The notes: generated by a model not told the origin, from the sequence alone. A stretch of DNA of 8,148 nucleotides from Paramuribaculum sp. (GCA_009775605.1 VSPV01000116.1:1-8148); one strand, 5' to 3'. Counted from the first letter of the stretch, positions 1-6,930 are shown. Translations and numbers: made by a program.

Positions 1-87
1 GGTCACCACCTCCTCTACTGCCTGCAGATATTCAGGTTCGTTGGGAAACCGGCGGCGCAGGTCGTCAAGCAATTCTGCTGCTTTCAT
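1..87 (-). CDS. gdhA: Glutamate dehydrogenase, N-terminal 29 residues (cut by window edge)
   Basis: The first 29 codons are visible, beginning MKAAELLDDLRRRFPNEPEY and continuing LQAVEEVVT. This resembles the N-terminus of Bacteroidales hexameric NAD(P)-dependent glutamate dehydrogenase as I remember it (a helix with RRFPNEPEYLQAVEEV). The enzyme reversibly aminates 2-oxoglutarate with ammonium in the cytoplasm and is the main ammonium-assimilation route in many gut Bacteroidales. The catalytic lysine and the Rossmann domain lie outside the window, so the call rests on the N-terminal resemblance alone. The gene lies downstream of the sulfatase on the same strand, but a 160-nt gap with a good promoter indicates independent transcription. 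The start ATG is at 85-87. Confidence 0.72.
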   Translation of the reverse strand, partial: MKAAELLDDLRRRFPNEPEYLQAVEEVVT

Positions 88-142
88 CAAACAATCACTT
101 ATTAAATTTTACAAAACGCAAGCCATTCAGACTTTTCCGCCG

Positions 143-173
143 CAAAAATACACTATCAACCCGATTTTTCAAA
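143..173 (-). promoter_or_regulatory. Bacteroidetes-type promoter for glutamate dehydrogenase
   Basis: Read on the minus strand, TATTTTTG at 143-150 matches the -7 consensus TAnnTTTG. TTTG at 170-173 matches the -33 box, with 19 bp between them. Transcription should begin near 136, giving a leader of roughly 50 nt before the ATG at 87. Both boxes match the consensus fully, which makes this the best promoter in the window. Confidence 0.72.
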
Positions 174-190
174 CTTTTTGCTTGAAAAAT
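164..190. repeat. Inverted repeat over the gdhA -33 box
   Basis: Arms ATTTTTCAA (164-172) and TTGAAAAAT (182-190) are perfect 9-bp reverse complements around a 9-nt spacer. The left arm covers most of the -33 box (170-173) of the gdhA promoter. It could be a binding site for a regulator of nitrogen assimilation. A terminator for the upstream sulfatase transcript is less likely, because the stem is almost all A-T and no clear U-run follows on the minus strand. Confidence 0.4.
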
Positions 191-247
191 TCACAACTAC
201 CCTACAATACGCCACAAAACACAGCTGCAAGAATGCCTGAAGTCTTG

Positions 248-1765
248 TCAACGGCTTCTGCCCGACTCCACATAGCGTTTGAGGAGACTTCTCATCTCCC
301 GCACCTTTTCAGGATACGTATCGGCAAGATTATTTTTCTCGCCGGGATCCTCCCTCAGGTTATAAAGCTGTTGCGCAGGCAAATCGGCAGCCTTGTTCTC
401 GGGAAGCGTCCATCCGCCGGAGCCGCGTGCATCAAGATATACCCAGTCGCCCTGCCGCAAAGCGAAGTATCCGTCAATCGAATGATGTACGGTAGCCTCA
501 CGCACAGGCGAGGCTGAACTCTCTCCGGTTAAAACTTTCCAAAAACTGAAACTGTCCTCCCCGGCATTGTCCGCCAGAGTCTGGCCGGTCATTTCGGCAC
601 AGGTAGCCATAAGATCGGTGGTGCATATTACCTCGTCGCTTTTGCGCCCTTCCTTGATTACAGCAGGCCACGAAACGATAAACGGCACGCGATGACCGCC
701 CTCCCATATATCTGATTTCCGTCCCGAGAAATGAGCGTTTGCCCTGTGGCCGGTTTGCCTGATATCCTCCTCGGTCCAGCTCGCTCCGTTATCCGTGGTG
801 AATATCAGTATGGTATTTTCAAGTTTACCGGCTCTGTCAAGCGCCTCACGCACCTGACGCACCACATCGTCGACCATACATACAAAATCGCCATACACTC
901 CCGCTCCGGACCGTCCTTCAAATTCAGCCGAAGGGAGCCAGGGGGTATGGGGAGCCGTGAGGGGGAAATAAAGGAAAAACGGTTCCTCGCCATTGGCCAT
1001 AGAGGCCATATATTCCACAGCGCGGTCTGTAAGATGCTGCAGGCATTCGGCATGATTGAAATTTTCGGCTACGTCGCCATGACGGTACCACATTCCGTGG
1101 GCCTTTTCACCCTGCCAGTCATCCACATGCGACGTTACGCTACTGTTCACCCTTCCATTCTCGATATACACGTATGGAGCTATGTCGAGCGATGCAGGGA
1201 TTATATAACTGTAATCAAATCCATGATCGGACGGCCCGCCGTGTACCGGACCGGTGTAGTCAATATTTCCGGTGTCTCTGATATCCCATGCATTCCCGGT
1301 GTATGGCGGCTTTGCATTATCCCGCAACGCCCAGTCAAGACCGAGATGCCACTTGCCCACACAAGCAGTTTTGTATCCGGCCTTATGCAGAAGCGTTGCC
1401 ACCGTTTCCCGACCCGGTTCGATAAGCGAGGGGTCATGTCCCACCAGCACACCATTTTTCAGACGGGAACGGAAAGCATAGCGCCCTGTAAGTATCCCGT
1501 AACGCGTGGGAGTGCTCACTGCTGAGTTTGAGTGGGCGTCGGTAAACGCAATGCCATCGGCGGCCAGACTGTCAAGGGCCGGAGTAGGTACACGACATTC
1601 TTTGCTATAGGCTCCCACATCTCCGTAACCCATGTCATCAGCCAGAATATAGACTATATTGGGGGTTGCTTTATTTTTTTCAGCCGCGGAAACACTGTTC
1701 ATGCCATTTGTCGGCATCATAATCGCCATGGCTGCACCGGCAGCAAGCTTCGTAGTTGTATTCAT
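248..1765 (-). CDS. Secreted serine-type sulfatase (formylglycine-dependent, family S1)
   Basis: A 505-aa type I sulfatase that hydrolyses sulfate esters, probably on host or dietary glycans, in the periplasm or at the cell surface. A signal peptide covers about residues 1-28 (hydrophobic stretch, then SVSA-A). The metal-binding ADDMG motif is at 42-46 (Asp43, Asp44). The sulfatase signature STPTR is at 84-88, followed by YGILTGR; Ser84 is the residue converted to formylglycine, so activation needs an anaerobic sulfatase-maturating enzyme (anSME), which is not encoded here. Other active-site residues are Lys138 and His140 in GKWHLG, His273 in APHTPW, Asp325 and Asn326 in TTDNG, and Lys350, His358 and Arg359. 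Length and layout fit a complete enzyme. No SusC/SusD pair or other glycan enzyme is adjacent, so the substrate cannot be inferred. The start lies 29 nt after the ClC stop without a recognisable promoter, so it is probably read through from tsaC and the ClC gene. Confidence 0.93.
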   Translation of the reverse strand: MNTTTKLAAGAAMAIMMPTNGMNSVSAAEKNKATPNIVYILADDMGYGDVGAYSKECRVPTPALDSLAADGIAFTDAHSNSAVSTPTRYGILTGRYAFRSRLKNGVLVGHDPSLIEPGRETVATLLHKAGYKTACVGKWHLGLDWALRDNAKPPYTGNAWDIRDTGNIDYTGPVHGGPSDHGFDYSYIIPASLDIAPYVYIENGRVNSSVTSHVDDWQGEKAHGMWYRHGDVAENFNHAECLQHLTDRAVEYMASMANGEEPFFLYFPLTAPHTPWLPSAEFEGRSGAGVYGDFVCMVDDVVRQVREALDRAGKLENTILIFTTDNGASWTEEDIRQTGHRANAHFSGRKSDIWEGGHRVPFIVSWPAVIKEGRKSDEVICTTDLMATCAEMTGQTLADNAGEDSFSFWKVLTGESSASPVREATVHHSIDGYFALRQGDWVYLDARGSGGWTLPENKAADLPAQQLYNLREDPGEKNNLADTYPEKVREMRSLLKRYVESGRSR

Positions 1766-1794
1766 GGTTTTCGGTGGTTAAAAATATCAGGACA

Positions 1795-3597
1795 TCAGTC
1801 TTCCGAGTAATGGCGGAGAACGCGGCGGTAAGAGTTGAATATTTTTGATTTCGACACGAAGCCAACATATTTCCCGTGGTCGACAACCGGCAGATTCCAG
1901 GCTCCGGTATCGTCAAATGTCTTCATAACGCACTCCATCGAATCGCCGATTTCAATCTTGGCGGGAGGCATGCTCATGAATTTATCCACATACATCCTTC
2001 TGTAGAGGTCGGGGCGGAACATGATGTTGCGTATGTCGTCGAGCTGCACCACTCCGAGAAGCATTCCCTCTTTGTCGAGCACCGGGAAGAGATTGCGGCT
2101 TGACTGGGAGATGACTTTCACCATTTCACGGAGATCCATCTCCGGCCTCACCGGCAGGAAATCCGACTCTATCACATTGTCTATTTTCAGCAGCGTGAGC
2201 ACAGCCTTGTCCTTATGATGGGTCAGTAGTTCGCCGCGCTGTGCCAGTCGCATGGCATAGATGCTGTAAGGCTCAAACATCTTGATGGTGCCGTAGCTCA
2301 GCGCCGCCACTATGAGCAGCGGGAGAAAGAGCTCGAAACCGCCCGTAAGCTCTGCCGTGAGGAAGAGTCCCATGAGCGGAGCGTGCATGACCCCTGACAT
2401 CACCCCGGCCATCCCGAGTAAAGCGAAATTTTTCACCGAAAGATCCATCCCGAAGGCGGCGTTGATGGTATAGGCGAAGAAAAATCCCGCCATGCAGCCC
2501 ACAAAGAGCGAGGGCGCGAAAGTGCCGCCCACACCGCCCGCTCCGGTGGTGGAGGATGTGGCGATAACCTTTGTGAGGATAATCATGCCTATGAACACCG
2601 ATATCACCCATACGGTCTCACGGTCGGAATAGAACAGCGAGCCGTCCATTATGGCGGCCGTATTGCCGCTCAGAAGTGATATGATGGCACCATAGCCCTC
2701 ACCGTAGAGCGGCGGGAAAAGGAATATCAGACACGAAAGTATGCCACATCCTATGAGCATTTTGAGCCAGATGTTTTTCATGCGCCCGAAAAAGTTCTCC
2801 ATCATATTCATAACGCGCGTGAAGTAGAGCGACACAAGTCCGCAGAACACGCCGAGCAGCACCACGTAAGGAATTCTGGAGGTCACGAACACTTCGCTCT
2901 GGAGGAAATAGAATTCGGCGTCGTAACCAGTGAACACGTAGGCCACCACCGCTCCGGTAATCGACGAGATAAGCAGCGGCATTATCGACACGCTGGTAAG
3001 GTCTACCATCAGCACCTCTATGGTGAAAAGCATTCCCGCTATCGGAGCCTTGAATATGCCGGCAATTCCGGCAGCGGCCCCGCAGCCCACCATGATCATG
3101 AGCACTCGTGGCGACATCCTGAACATCTGCCCTATTGTGGAGCCTATGGCAGCTCCGGTGTAGACTATAGGGCCCTCGGCTCCCACCGAGCCGCCGAATC
3201 CGATGGTGATGGAACTGGCTATCATCGACGAATACATATTGTGGCGTTTCAGACGGCTTTTGTTCTGGGATATGGCATAGAGCACACGCGTCACACCATG
3301 CGATATGTTGTGTCGCACCACGTATTTCACGAAAAGCACCGTTACCAGTATGCCCAGCGCCGGATATATGAAGAAGAGAATGTTGCCGCTGTCCACGGTG
3401 AGATACGACGTGAGCGTGGCCGATATCAGATGTATCAGTCCCTTCAGTATCAGGGCGGCGAAACCGCCGAAAAGGCCTACTATCAGCGCCAGAATCACCA
3501 CAAAGGTACGCTCCTTCACATGCTTCTCGCGCCACAGGAGCGCCCCGAGGAATCCCTCGTGTATGGCATTGGTTATATTATGCAGTTTCTGTGTCAT
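1795..3597 (-). CDS. ClC-family chloride channel/transporter with C-terminal CBS pair
   Basis: A 600-aa inner-membrane ClC protein with about 455 residues of ClC membrane core followed by two CBS domains (about 470-530 and 535-598) that may bind adenine nucleotides. Anion-pathway motifs are present: GSVGAEGP at 136-143, where Glu141 is the external gating glutamate; GGTFAP at 357-362; and SIYAMRL at 445-451, where Tyr447 is the likely central-gate tyrosine. After FKAPIAGMLFTIE the residue at the internal proton-glutamate position is Val195, as in animal ClC channels rather than classic exchangers. The usual GSGIP loop is replaced by SHGVTRV at 99-105. Family knowledge allows either passive Cl- conduction or an atypical exchanger; fluoride specificity is not indicated. 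The start is 34 nt after the tsaC stop with no promoter seen between them, so the two are probably cotranscribed. Confidence 0.93.
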   Translation of the reverse strand: MTQKLHNITNAIHEGFLGALLWREKHVKERTFVVILALIVGLFGGFAALILKGLIHLISATLTSYLTVDSGNILFFIYPALGILVTVLFVKYVVRHNISHGVTRVLYAISQNKSRLKRHNMYSSMIASSITIGFGGSVGAEGPIVYTGAAIGSTIGQMFRMSPRVLMIMVGCGAAAGIAGIFKAPIAGMLFTIEVLMVDLTSVSIMPLLISSITGAVVAYVFTGYDAEFYFLQSEVFVTSRIPYVVLLGVFCGLVSLYFTRVMNMMENFFGRMKNIWLKMLIGCGILSCLIFLFPPLYGEGYGAIISLLSGNTAAIMDGSLFYSDRETVWVISVFIGMIILTKVIATSSTTGAGGVGGTFAPSLFVGCMAGFFFAYTINAAFGMDLSVKNFALLGMAGVMSGVMHAPLMGLFLTAELTGGFELFLPLLIVAALSYGTIKMFEPYSIYAMRLAQRGELLTHHKDKAVLTLLKIDNVIESDFLPVRPEMDLREMVKVISQSSRNLFPVLDKEGMLLGVVQLDDIRNIMFRPDLYRRMYVDKFMSMPPAKIEIGDSMECVMKTFDDTGAWNLPVVDHGKYVGFVSKSKIFNSYRRVLRHYSED

Positions 3598-3631
3598 TTG
3601 TAAATAAATGAATGTTTGGCGCCAGAGAGAG

Positions 3632-4195
3632 TCAGGGCCGGAGTATGGTAATGGTGTCGCCTGAGGCCTTTACCACCATCGAAGGGAGAACGCGGCCGGT
3701 ATCCTCGCGCCGCCAGCGGGCCACATAGTCAACGGCTGCGATAATCTCCTGCGGAATCTCGCTGAATATTGCCGGAGCGGGCGTTCCGCTTATATTGGCT
3801 GAGGTGGAAACGAGAGGTCGTCCCAGCGCAAGGCACAGCTGCGACGAATACTCCTCGCCTGTGAGCCTGATTCCCGCGCTTCCGTCAGAGGCAAGCAGTT
3901 CGGGTGCGAGACCTTTCACGTCATCGTAAACCACAGTCACGGGCCGGGGTGCCTTACGGATAAAATCCGCCACACTTTCCGGCACTTCACGTCCTATGGC
4001 TCTCTCAAGCATCTCCTCGGAGCCTACCAGCGATATAAGTGCTTTCGATTCGGGCCTGTGTTTGATCTCAAACACCTTCCTTACGGCCTCGCTCGAAGTG
4101 GCGTCACACCCTATCCCCCACACCGTGTCGGTGGGATAAAGAATCACGCCTCCGCCGCGTAACACGGCGAGCGCGCTCTCTATGTCTTCCTTCAT
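3632..4195 (-). CDS. tsaC: Threonylcarbamoyl-AMP synthase (TsaC/YrdC/Sua5 family)
   Basis: A 187-aa cytoplasmic enzyme that makes L-threonylcarbamoyladenylate from threonine, bicarbonate and ATP, the first step of the t6A37 modification of ANN-decoding tRNAs. YrdC-fold motifs are clear: LYPTDTVWGIGCDA near the N-terminus, KHRPESKALISLV for nucleotide and substrate binding, PRPVTVV, and STSANISG. It is the short TsaC/YrdC form without the Sua5 C-terminal domain. I place the start at ATG 4193-4195 (MKEDIES). ATG 4199-4201 is also possible, but the far upstream ATG at 4250-4252 lies beyond the -7 promoter element, so it would not be in the mRNA. This is probably the first gene of a transcript continuing into the ClC and sulfatase genes. 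The symbol follows family usage; Bacteroidetes genomes also name it ywlC. Confidence 0.93.
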   Translation of the reverse strand: MKEDIESALAVLRGGGVILYPTDTVWGIGCDATSSEAVRKVFEIKHRPESKALISLVGSEEMLERAIGREVPESVADFIRKAPRPVTVVYDDVKGLAPELLASDGSAGIRLTGEEYSSQLCLALGRPLVSTSANISGTPAPAIFSEIPQEIIAAVDYVARWRREDTGRVLPSMVVKASGDTITILRP

Positions 4196-4221
4196 TGTCA
4201 TCGGCCGGGAATGTTTGGAAG

Positions 4222-4253
4222 CAAAGATAATATTATTTGGCGTTGTGGGCAAG
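4222..4253 (-). promoter_or_regulatory. Promoter of the tsaC-ClC-sulfatase transcript
   Basis: On the minus strand TATCTTTG (4222-4229) matches the -7 consensus TAnnTTTG exactly. CTTG (4250-4253), 20 bp upstream, matches the -33 TTTG at three of four bases. The predicted mRNA start near 4215 leaves about 20 nt before the ATG at 4195, which supports the shorter tsaC start. Confidence 0.6.
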
Positions 4254-4324
4254 AGAATTTTTTACGATTCCCTCCGACAAAACCACCCGCGGGATTGTTT
4301 TAAGGAAGAACAAAATATTTCAAT

Positions 4325-4786
4325 ATGGAAAAGCTACCTCCTGAAGAGAAAGTATATGAGGCATGGACAGCGATTGCCGACGGACGCGTGAATCTGGATG
4401 AAGCCGCGCGCACCGCGACCGTCCGATCAAGCGACGGAACCCAGACCTACACCATACAGTGGGATGCCGACCGCCGCGAATATTCAAGCAACGACAACGC
4501 TTCTTACTGGCGCGGTTACCCGGGCTACCCCGTCATTGCCGTGATGATGCTTCAGGGCGTTCTCCCCCTCGACCGCACCATGGCCGAACCTTACAGCGAG
4601 GTGAACTGGCGAAAGCTCAACACCGAGTATCGCCACAATTACGCGGCATCGCTTGCCGAAACGGAGGCCGTGCGCAACATCGACCCCGAAGGCCCCGTAA
4701 AAGCGGCCCGTAAAGTGATGGAGAAACTCGAGAATCTTCCTGTGAAAATCAAGCGCAACCGCACGGCAGTGATTGAAAACGCATAA
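4325..4786 (+). CDS. Conserved Bacteroidales protein of unknown function
   Basis: A 153-aa, probably cytoplasmic protein with no signal peptide and no membrane segment. The N-terminal half looks folded and well conserved in style: VYEAWTAIADGRV (about 10-22), a short strand pair with SSDGTQTYTIQW (35-46), then YSSNDNASYWRGYPGYP and IAVMMLQGVLPL. The C-terminal half is charged and helical, ending in a basic KIKRNR stretch. I recall similar proteins in Bacteroidales only as hypothetical and do not know a function. Codon use and composition resemble the neighbouring core genes, which argues for a real gene. It diverges from tsaC and converges with the acyltransferase 18 nt downstream. The upstream region has no good -7/-33 pair and only a distant AAGGAAG, so its promoter is not assigned. 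Confidence 0.85.
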   Translation: MEKLPPEEKVYEAWTAIADGRVNLDEAARTATVRSSDGTQTYTIQWDADRREYSSNDNASYWRGYPGYPVIAVMMLQGVLPLDRTMAEPYSEVNWRKLNTEYRHNYAASLAETEAVRNIDPEGPVKAARKVMEKLENLPVKIKRNRTAVIENA

Positions 4787-4804
4787 AAACGCGCCCTCTC
4801 CGTC

Positions 4805-5983
4805 TCACAGCTTTATATAGATTTTCCGCTTGTAAAGCACGTAGCCTACGGCCCAGTTCAGCGCCACAAAGAGCAATGCGAATGCCAGAGACGCCGCATG
4901 AGGCGACGGTATAATCGCGCACAGCCCCTCATAGACTGAGCCGCCTATTGTACTGCCTCCGATTTTCACCGTACCGAACAGTATCGCAAGCACATCGCTC
5001 AACACATACAGCGCCAGCGGATTTACGCCGAACACCTCTGCCGGCCACCAGCCTTTTCTGTGACCGCGTATGTCGATGCTCACAGTCAGCAGTGCAAGCA
5101 CACACGAGGCCATGCCGCATGTGGTCAGAACAAACGTGGGCGACCATATCTTCTTGTTCAGTGGCAACCCGTAGCTCAGCAGGAATCCCGCTATGGCCAG
5201 CAACGATCCAACGGTAAACAGATTGAGAGCCTTCGTCTTCTTGTCGTCCTTCTTTATCAGCAGCAGTCCGCAGCAGAAACCTATGAGTACATGAGCAACA
5301 GAGGGCAGCGTGCCCAACAGCCCCTCGGGATCGAAGGCAAGCGTCACGCCGTCTACGCTGTCACGGTAAAGGTGCTTCTCGCCCAGCACATAATGGTCAA
5401 CCACATACAGTACATTACTCTCGCTGAACTCATATCCGTTGCCGAAAATCAGTATCACCGAATAGACCGCCAGAAGCCCCGCCGAAATCCATACCACGGT
5501 TTTAGGCCGGAAAGCCATCACTATAATCGACCCGAACAGATAGCACAACGCAAGACGAGGGAGCACCCCGAGAATCCTTATCGTGTCAAAACTGTTGGCG
5601 GCATTGATTATCCTGGCCCATAAAGGCAGCTGCTCACCCTCGGCCGGTCCCCATGCGAGCCGGCCACAGAACGTTCCGAGCCAGCCCAGAGCCACACCTA
5701 TAAGAAATATCAGCACAAAACGTTTCAGCATCTTCAGCACAGCCTTTCCATCGGCCTTGAATCCCTTCTTGCTCATCGAAAGACACATCGACACACCCAT
5801 TATAAACATAAAGAACGGGAACACAAGGTCGGTCGGCGTCAGACCGTTCCACACCGCATGCCTCAGCGGAGCATACACATGGCCCCATGAACCCGGATTA
5901 TTCACCAGTATCATTCCAGCCACAGTAATGCCACGCATAATGTCCACCGACAGCAGCCTCTCAGATTTCACACCTTTTTCCAT
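4805..5983 (-). CDS. Membrane acyltransferase, HGSNAT-like (DUF5009/COG4299 family)
   Basis: A 392-aa polytopic inner-membrane protein with roughly ten hydrophobic segments. The N-terminus carries the family signature: RLLSVDIMRG (9-18), then MILVNNPGSW, and LRHAVWNGLTPTDLVFPFF (40-58), closely like human heparan-alpha-glucosaminide N-acetyltransferase. His42 aligns with the histidine proposed to carry the acetyl group across the membrane. Family members are thought to move acetyl groups from cytoplasmic acetyl-CoA to sugars on the other side of the membrane; in Bacteroidales the acceptor is unknown, with amino sugars from glycans or peptidoglycan the usual suggestion. I place the start at ATG 5981-5983 (MEKGVKSERLL). 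The frame stays open upstream to an ATG at 6110-6112, but that extension contains the promoter and does not resemble the family. The gene appears intact and monocistronic. Confidence 0.88.
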   Translation of the reverse strand: MEKGVKSERLLSVDIMRGITVAGMILVNNPGSWGHVYAPLRHAVWNGLTPTDLVFPFFMFIMGVSMCLSMSKKGFKADGKAVLKMLKRFVLIFLIGVALGWLGTFCGRLAWGPAEGEQLPLWARIINAANSFDTIRILGVLPRLALCYLFGSIIVMAFRPKTVVWISAGLLAVYSVILIFGNGYEFSESNVLYVVDHYVLGEKHLYRDSVDGVTLAFDPEGLLGTLPSVAHVLIGFCCGLLLIKKDDKKTKALNLFTVGSLLAIAGFLLSYGLPLNKKIWSPTFVLTTCGMASCVLALLTVSIDIRGHRKGWWPAEVFGVNPLALYVLSDVLAILFGTVKIGGSTIGGSVYEGLCAIIPSPHAASLAFALLFVALNWAVGYVLYKRKIYIKL

Positions 5984-6025
5984 ATCATTTTTAGCGTTAG
6001 AAACGGATCTTTTATATTTCTCCCG

Positions 6026-6033
6026 CAAATATA
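6026..6033 (-). promoter_or_regulatory. -7 promoter element of the HGSNAT-like gene
   Basis: TATATTTG on the minus strand is an exact match to the Bacteroidetes -7 consensus TAnnTTTG. No TTTG is found 19-21 bp upstream (the place holds AAAG/AAAA), so the -33 box is poor. It lies 42 nt from the chosen ATG at 5983 and predicts a leader of about 35 nt. Confidence 0.45.
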
Positions 6034-6071
6034 ATGCTTTCTCACCGATTCCCTTTTTAACATAAAATGAT

Positions 6072-6317
6072 ATGGCTACTGTAAAACTAAAATTCAGGGC
6101 GTCGTCCCTCATGGAAAAAGAAGGGTCTCTCTATTATCTCATAATACAGGGGCGGTCCTCGCGACAAATAGCCGCGGGATACAAAATCGCCCATGACGAA
6201 TGGGACAGCGTTGCCGGCGAGATACGCCTGCAAAAAGAAGATGACAGGAGGCGGCGCACCCTCGCGGGGATTCAAAAGGTCAATACTCGTATTAAGGACT
6301 CTATTATACCAGCTTGA
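6072..6317 (+). pseudogene. Truncated tyrosine recombinase (integrase), arm-binding domain only
   Basis: The 81-aa product begins MATVKLKFRASS, continues with GSLYYLIIQGRSSRQIAAGY, and has a DEWD motif near residue 42. This is the N-terminal arm-type DNA-binding domain of Bacteroidales tyrosine recombinases, which in intact enzymes of about 400 residues is followed by a core-binding domain and a catalytic domain with R-H-R-Y residues. Here the frame ends after KDSIIPA, and what follows is the tail of an unrelated gene on the other strand, so both later domains are absent. The protein cannot catalyse recombination. It points into the accessory region and probably marks the former end of an integrated element. 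The cut could come from deletion or from insertion of the toxin-antitoxin cassette. A small DNA-binding product with residual function cannot be excluded. Confidence 0.8.
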
Positions 6318-6344
6318 TTCATTTTCAAAACAATTATACAACCA

Positions 6345-6643
6345 TTATGCCGGTGCAAAACAGGAAATGCCGAGCTTATCCTCAATATTGGCTACACTCT
6401 TGAAACTGAGGTTTTCGGTGCCTGAAAGGAGTTTGCTCACATATTGCGGACTCACGCTGAGGCGAGCAGCGAGGTCGGCTCTCTTGAGGCCGTTGTCCTG
6501 CATATAGCCTATAAGGGTTACGGCAAGCTGACGCGACCAGCGTAGCCAACTTGCATTTTCCTTTCGCCATGCGGCTTCCTCTGCAAACCGCGAAGAGTTT
6601 CACTCTGATGTTCCTCCAAAAATTTAATTGCCTTGCTTGCCAT
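6345..6643 (-). pseudogene. Second XRE-type HTH protein, broken by a one-base frameshift
   Basis: From ATG 6641-6643 the frame reads MASKAIKFLEEHQSE and then drifts to a stop. In the -1 frame, open from about 6600, a clean protein continues as SSRFAEEAAWRKENASWL, then WSRQLAVTLIGYMQDNGLKR, and SVSPQYVSKLLSGTENLSF, to a TAA at 6345-6347. The total is 299 nt; one extra base, most simply a fourth A in GAAAC (6597-6601), restores 99 codons plus stop. The restored protein has an N-terminal helix with an EEAAWRKEN motif and an XRE helix-turn-helix (about 46-95), as in Bacteroidales antitoxin-type regulators. It starts 20 nt after the intact antitoxin and is in the same operon. The frameshift may be true decay, a sequencing error, or, less likely, recoding, since no slippery heptamer is evident at the site. 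Confidence 0.75.
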
Positions 6644-6663
6644 AATATTATTCGTTAACGATT

Positions 6664-6930
6664 TTAACCGACCGTAATAATCGGTTGTCCGAAGAAGGAT
6701 GAAAGCATAGCGAGAGTAGCGATGGTGAAATTGTGTTGACCGCTCAGCCATTTTGTGATTTCGCTCGGACGACGTCCGAGTGCATCGGCAAACTGTTTCT
6801 TCGATAAGCCACGTTGCCGCATGAGGGCATCAATACGGTCGGATATTTCAAAAGAGAGGTCGACCTCTGCCTGAACGTTTGCCGGAATCGGGCCGAGCAT
6901 TTCTTCAAGTGTTTTGGATGTACGCTTCAT
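6664..6930 (-). CDS. XRE-family antitoxin of a RelE/HigB-like pair
   Basis: An 88-aa cytoplasmic DNA-binding protein. An N-terminal stretch (1-28) leads into AEVDLSFEISDRIDALM, then an HTH of the Cro/C1 type: GLSKKQFADALG (41-52), the recognition region RRPSEITKWLSG (53-64), and HNFTIATLAMLSSFFGQPI. The AEVDLSF...WLSGxHNFTI pattern is characteristic of Bacteroidales antitoxins that partner RelE/HigB-like toxins, as I know them. Its ATG overlaps the toxin stop as ATGA (6927-6930), so the two are translationally coupled in the toxin-first order of higBA systems. Expected roles are neutralising the toxin and repressing the operon by binding the inverted repeat upstream of the toxin gene. The gene appears intact. 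Confidence 0.87.
   Translation of the reverse strand: MKRTSKTLEEMLGPIPANVQAEVDLSFEISDRIDALMRQRGLSKKQFADALGRRPSEITKWLSGQHNFTIATLAMLSSFFGQPIITVG

Noticed and set aside
731..1525. Plus-strand open frame of 264 codons inside the sulfatase gene
   Set aside because: It is antisense to a clear sulfatase with all catalytic motifs, and the product has no recognisable domain and an irregular composition typical of a shadow frame.
2699..3535. Minus-strand open frame of 278 codons within the ClC gene
   Set aside because: It is a shifted frame of the ClC coding sequence. The product is rich in His and Arg without membrane segments, as expected from a shadow of a membrane protein gene.
4787..4804. Bidirectional terminator between the two convergent genes
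   Set aside because: The gap is only 18 nt and I see no stem of useful length in it.
5060..5623. Plus-strand open frame of 187 codons within the HGSNAT-like gene
   Set aside because: It is antisense to an intact membrane protein gene; the low-complexity Gln/His/Arg-rich product resembles no family.
6035..6071. tRNA gene or attachment-site repeat next to the integrase remnant
   Set aside because: No cloverleaf-like sequence or tRNA 3' end is visible here, and no matching direct repeat was found elsewhere in the window by eye.
6382..6603. Minus-strand 73-codon frame over the second HTH gene
   Set aside because: This frame gives an Arg- and Cys-rich product without a domain; the neighbouring frame gives the clear HTH protein.
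6597..6603. Programmed -1 frameshifting to explain the broken HTH gene
   Set aside because: No X-XXY-YYZ slippery heptamer lies in the correct phase at the required position, and no strong downstream structure is evident; a lost base is simpler.
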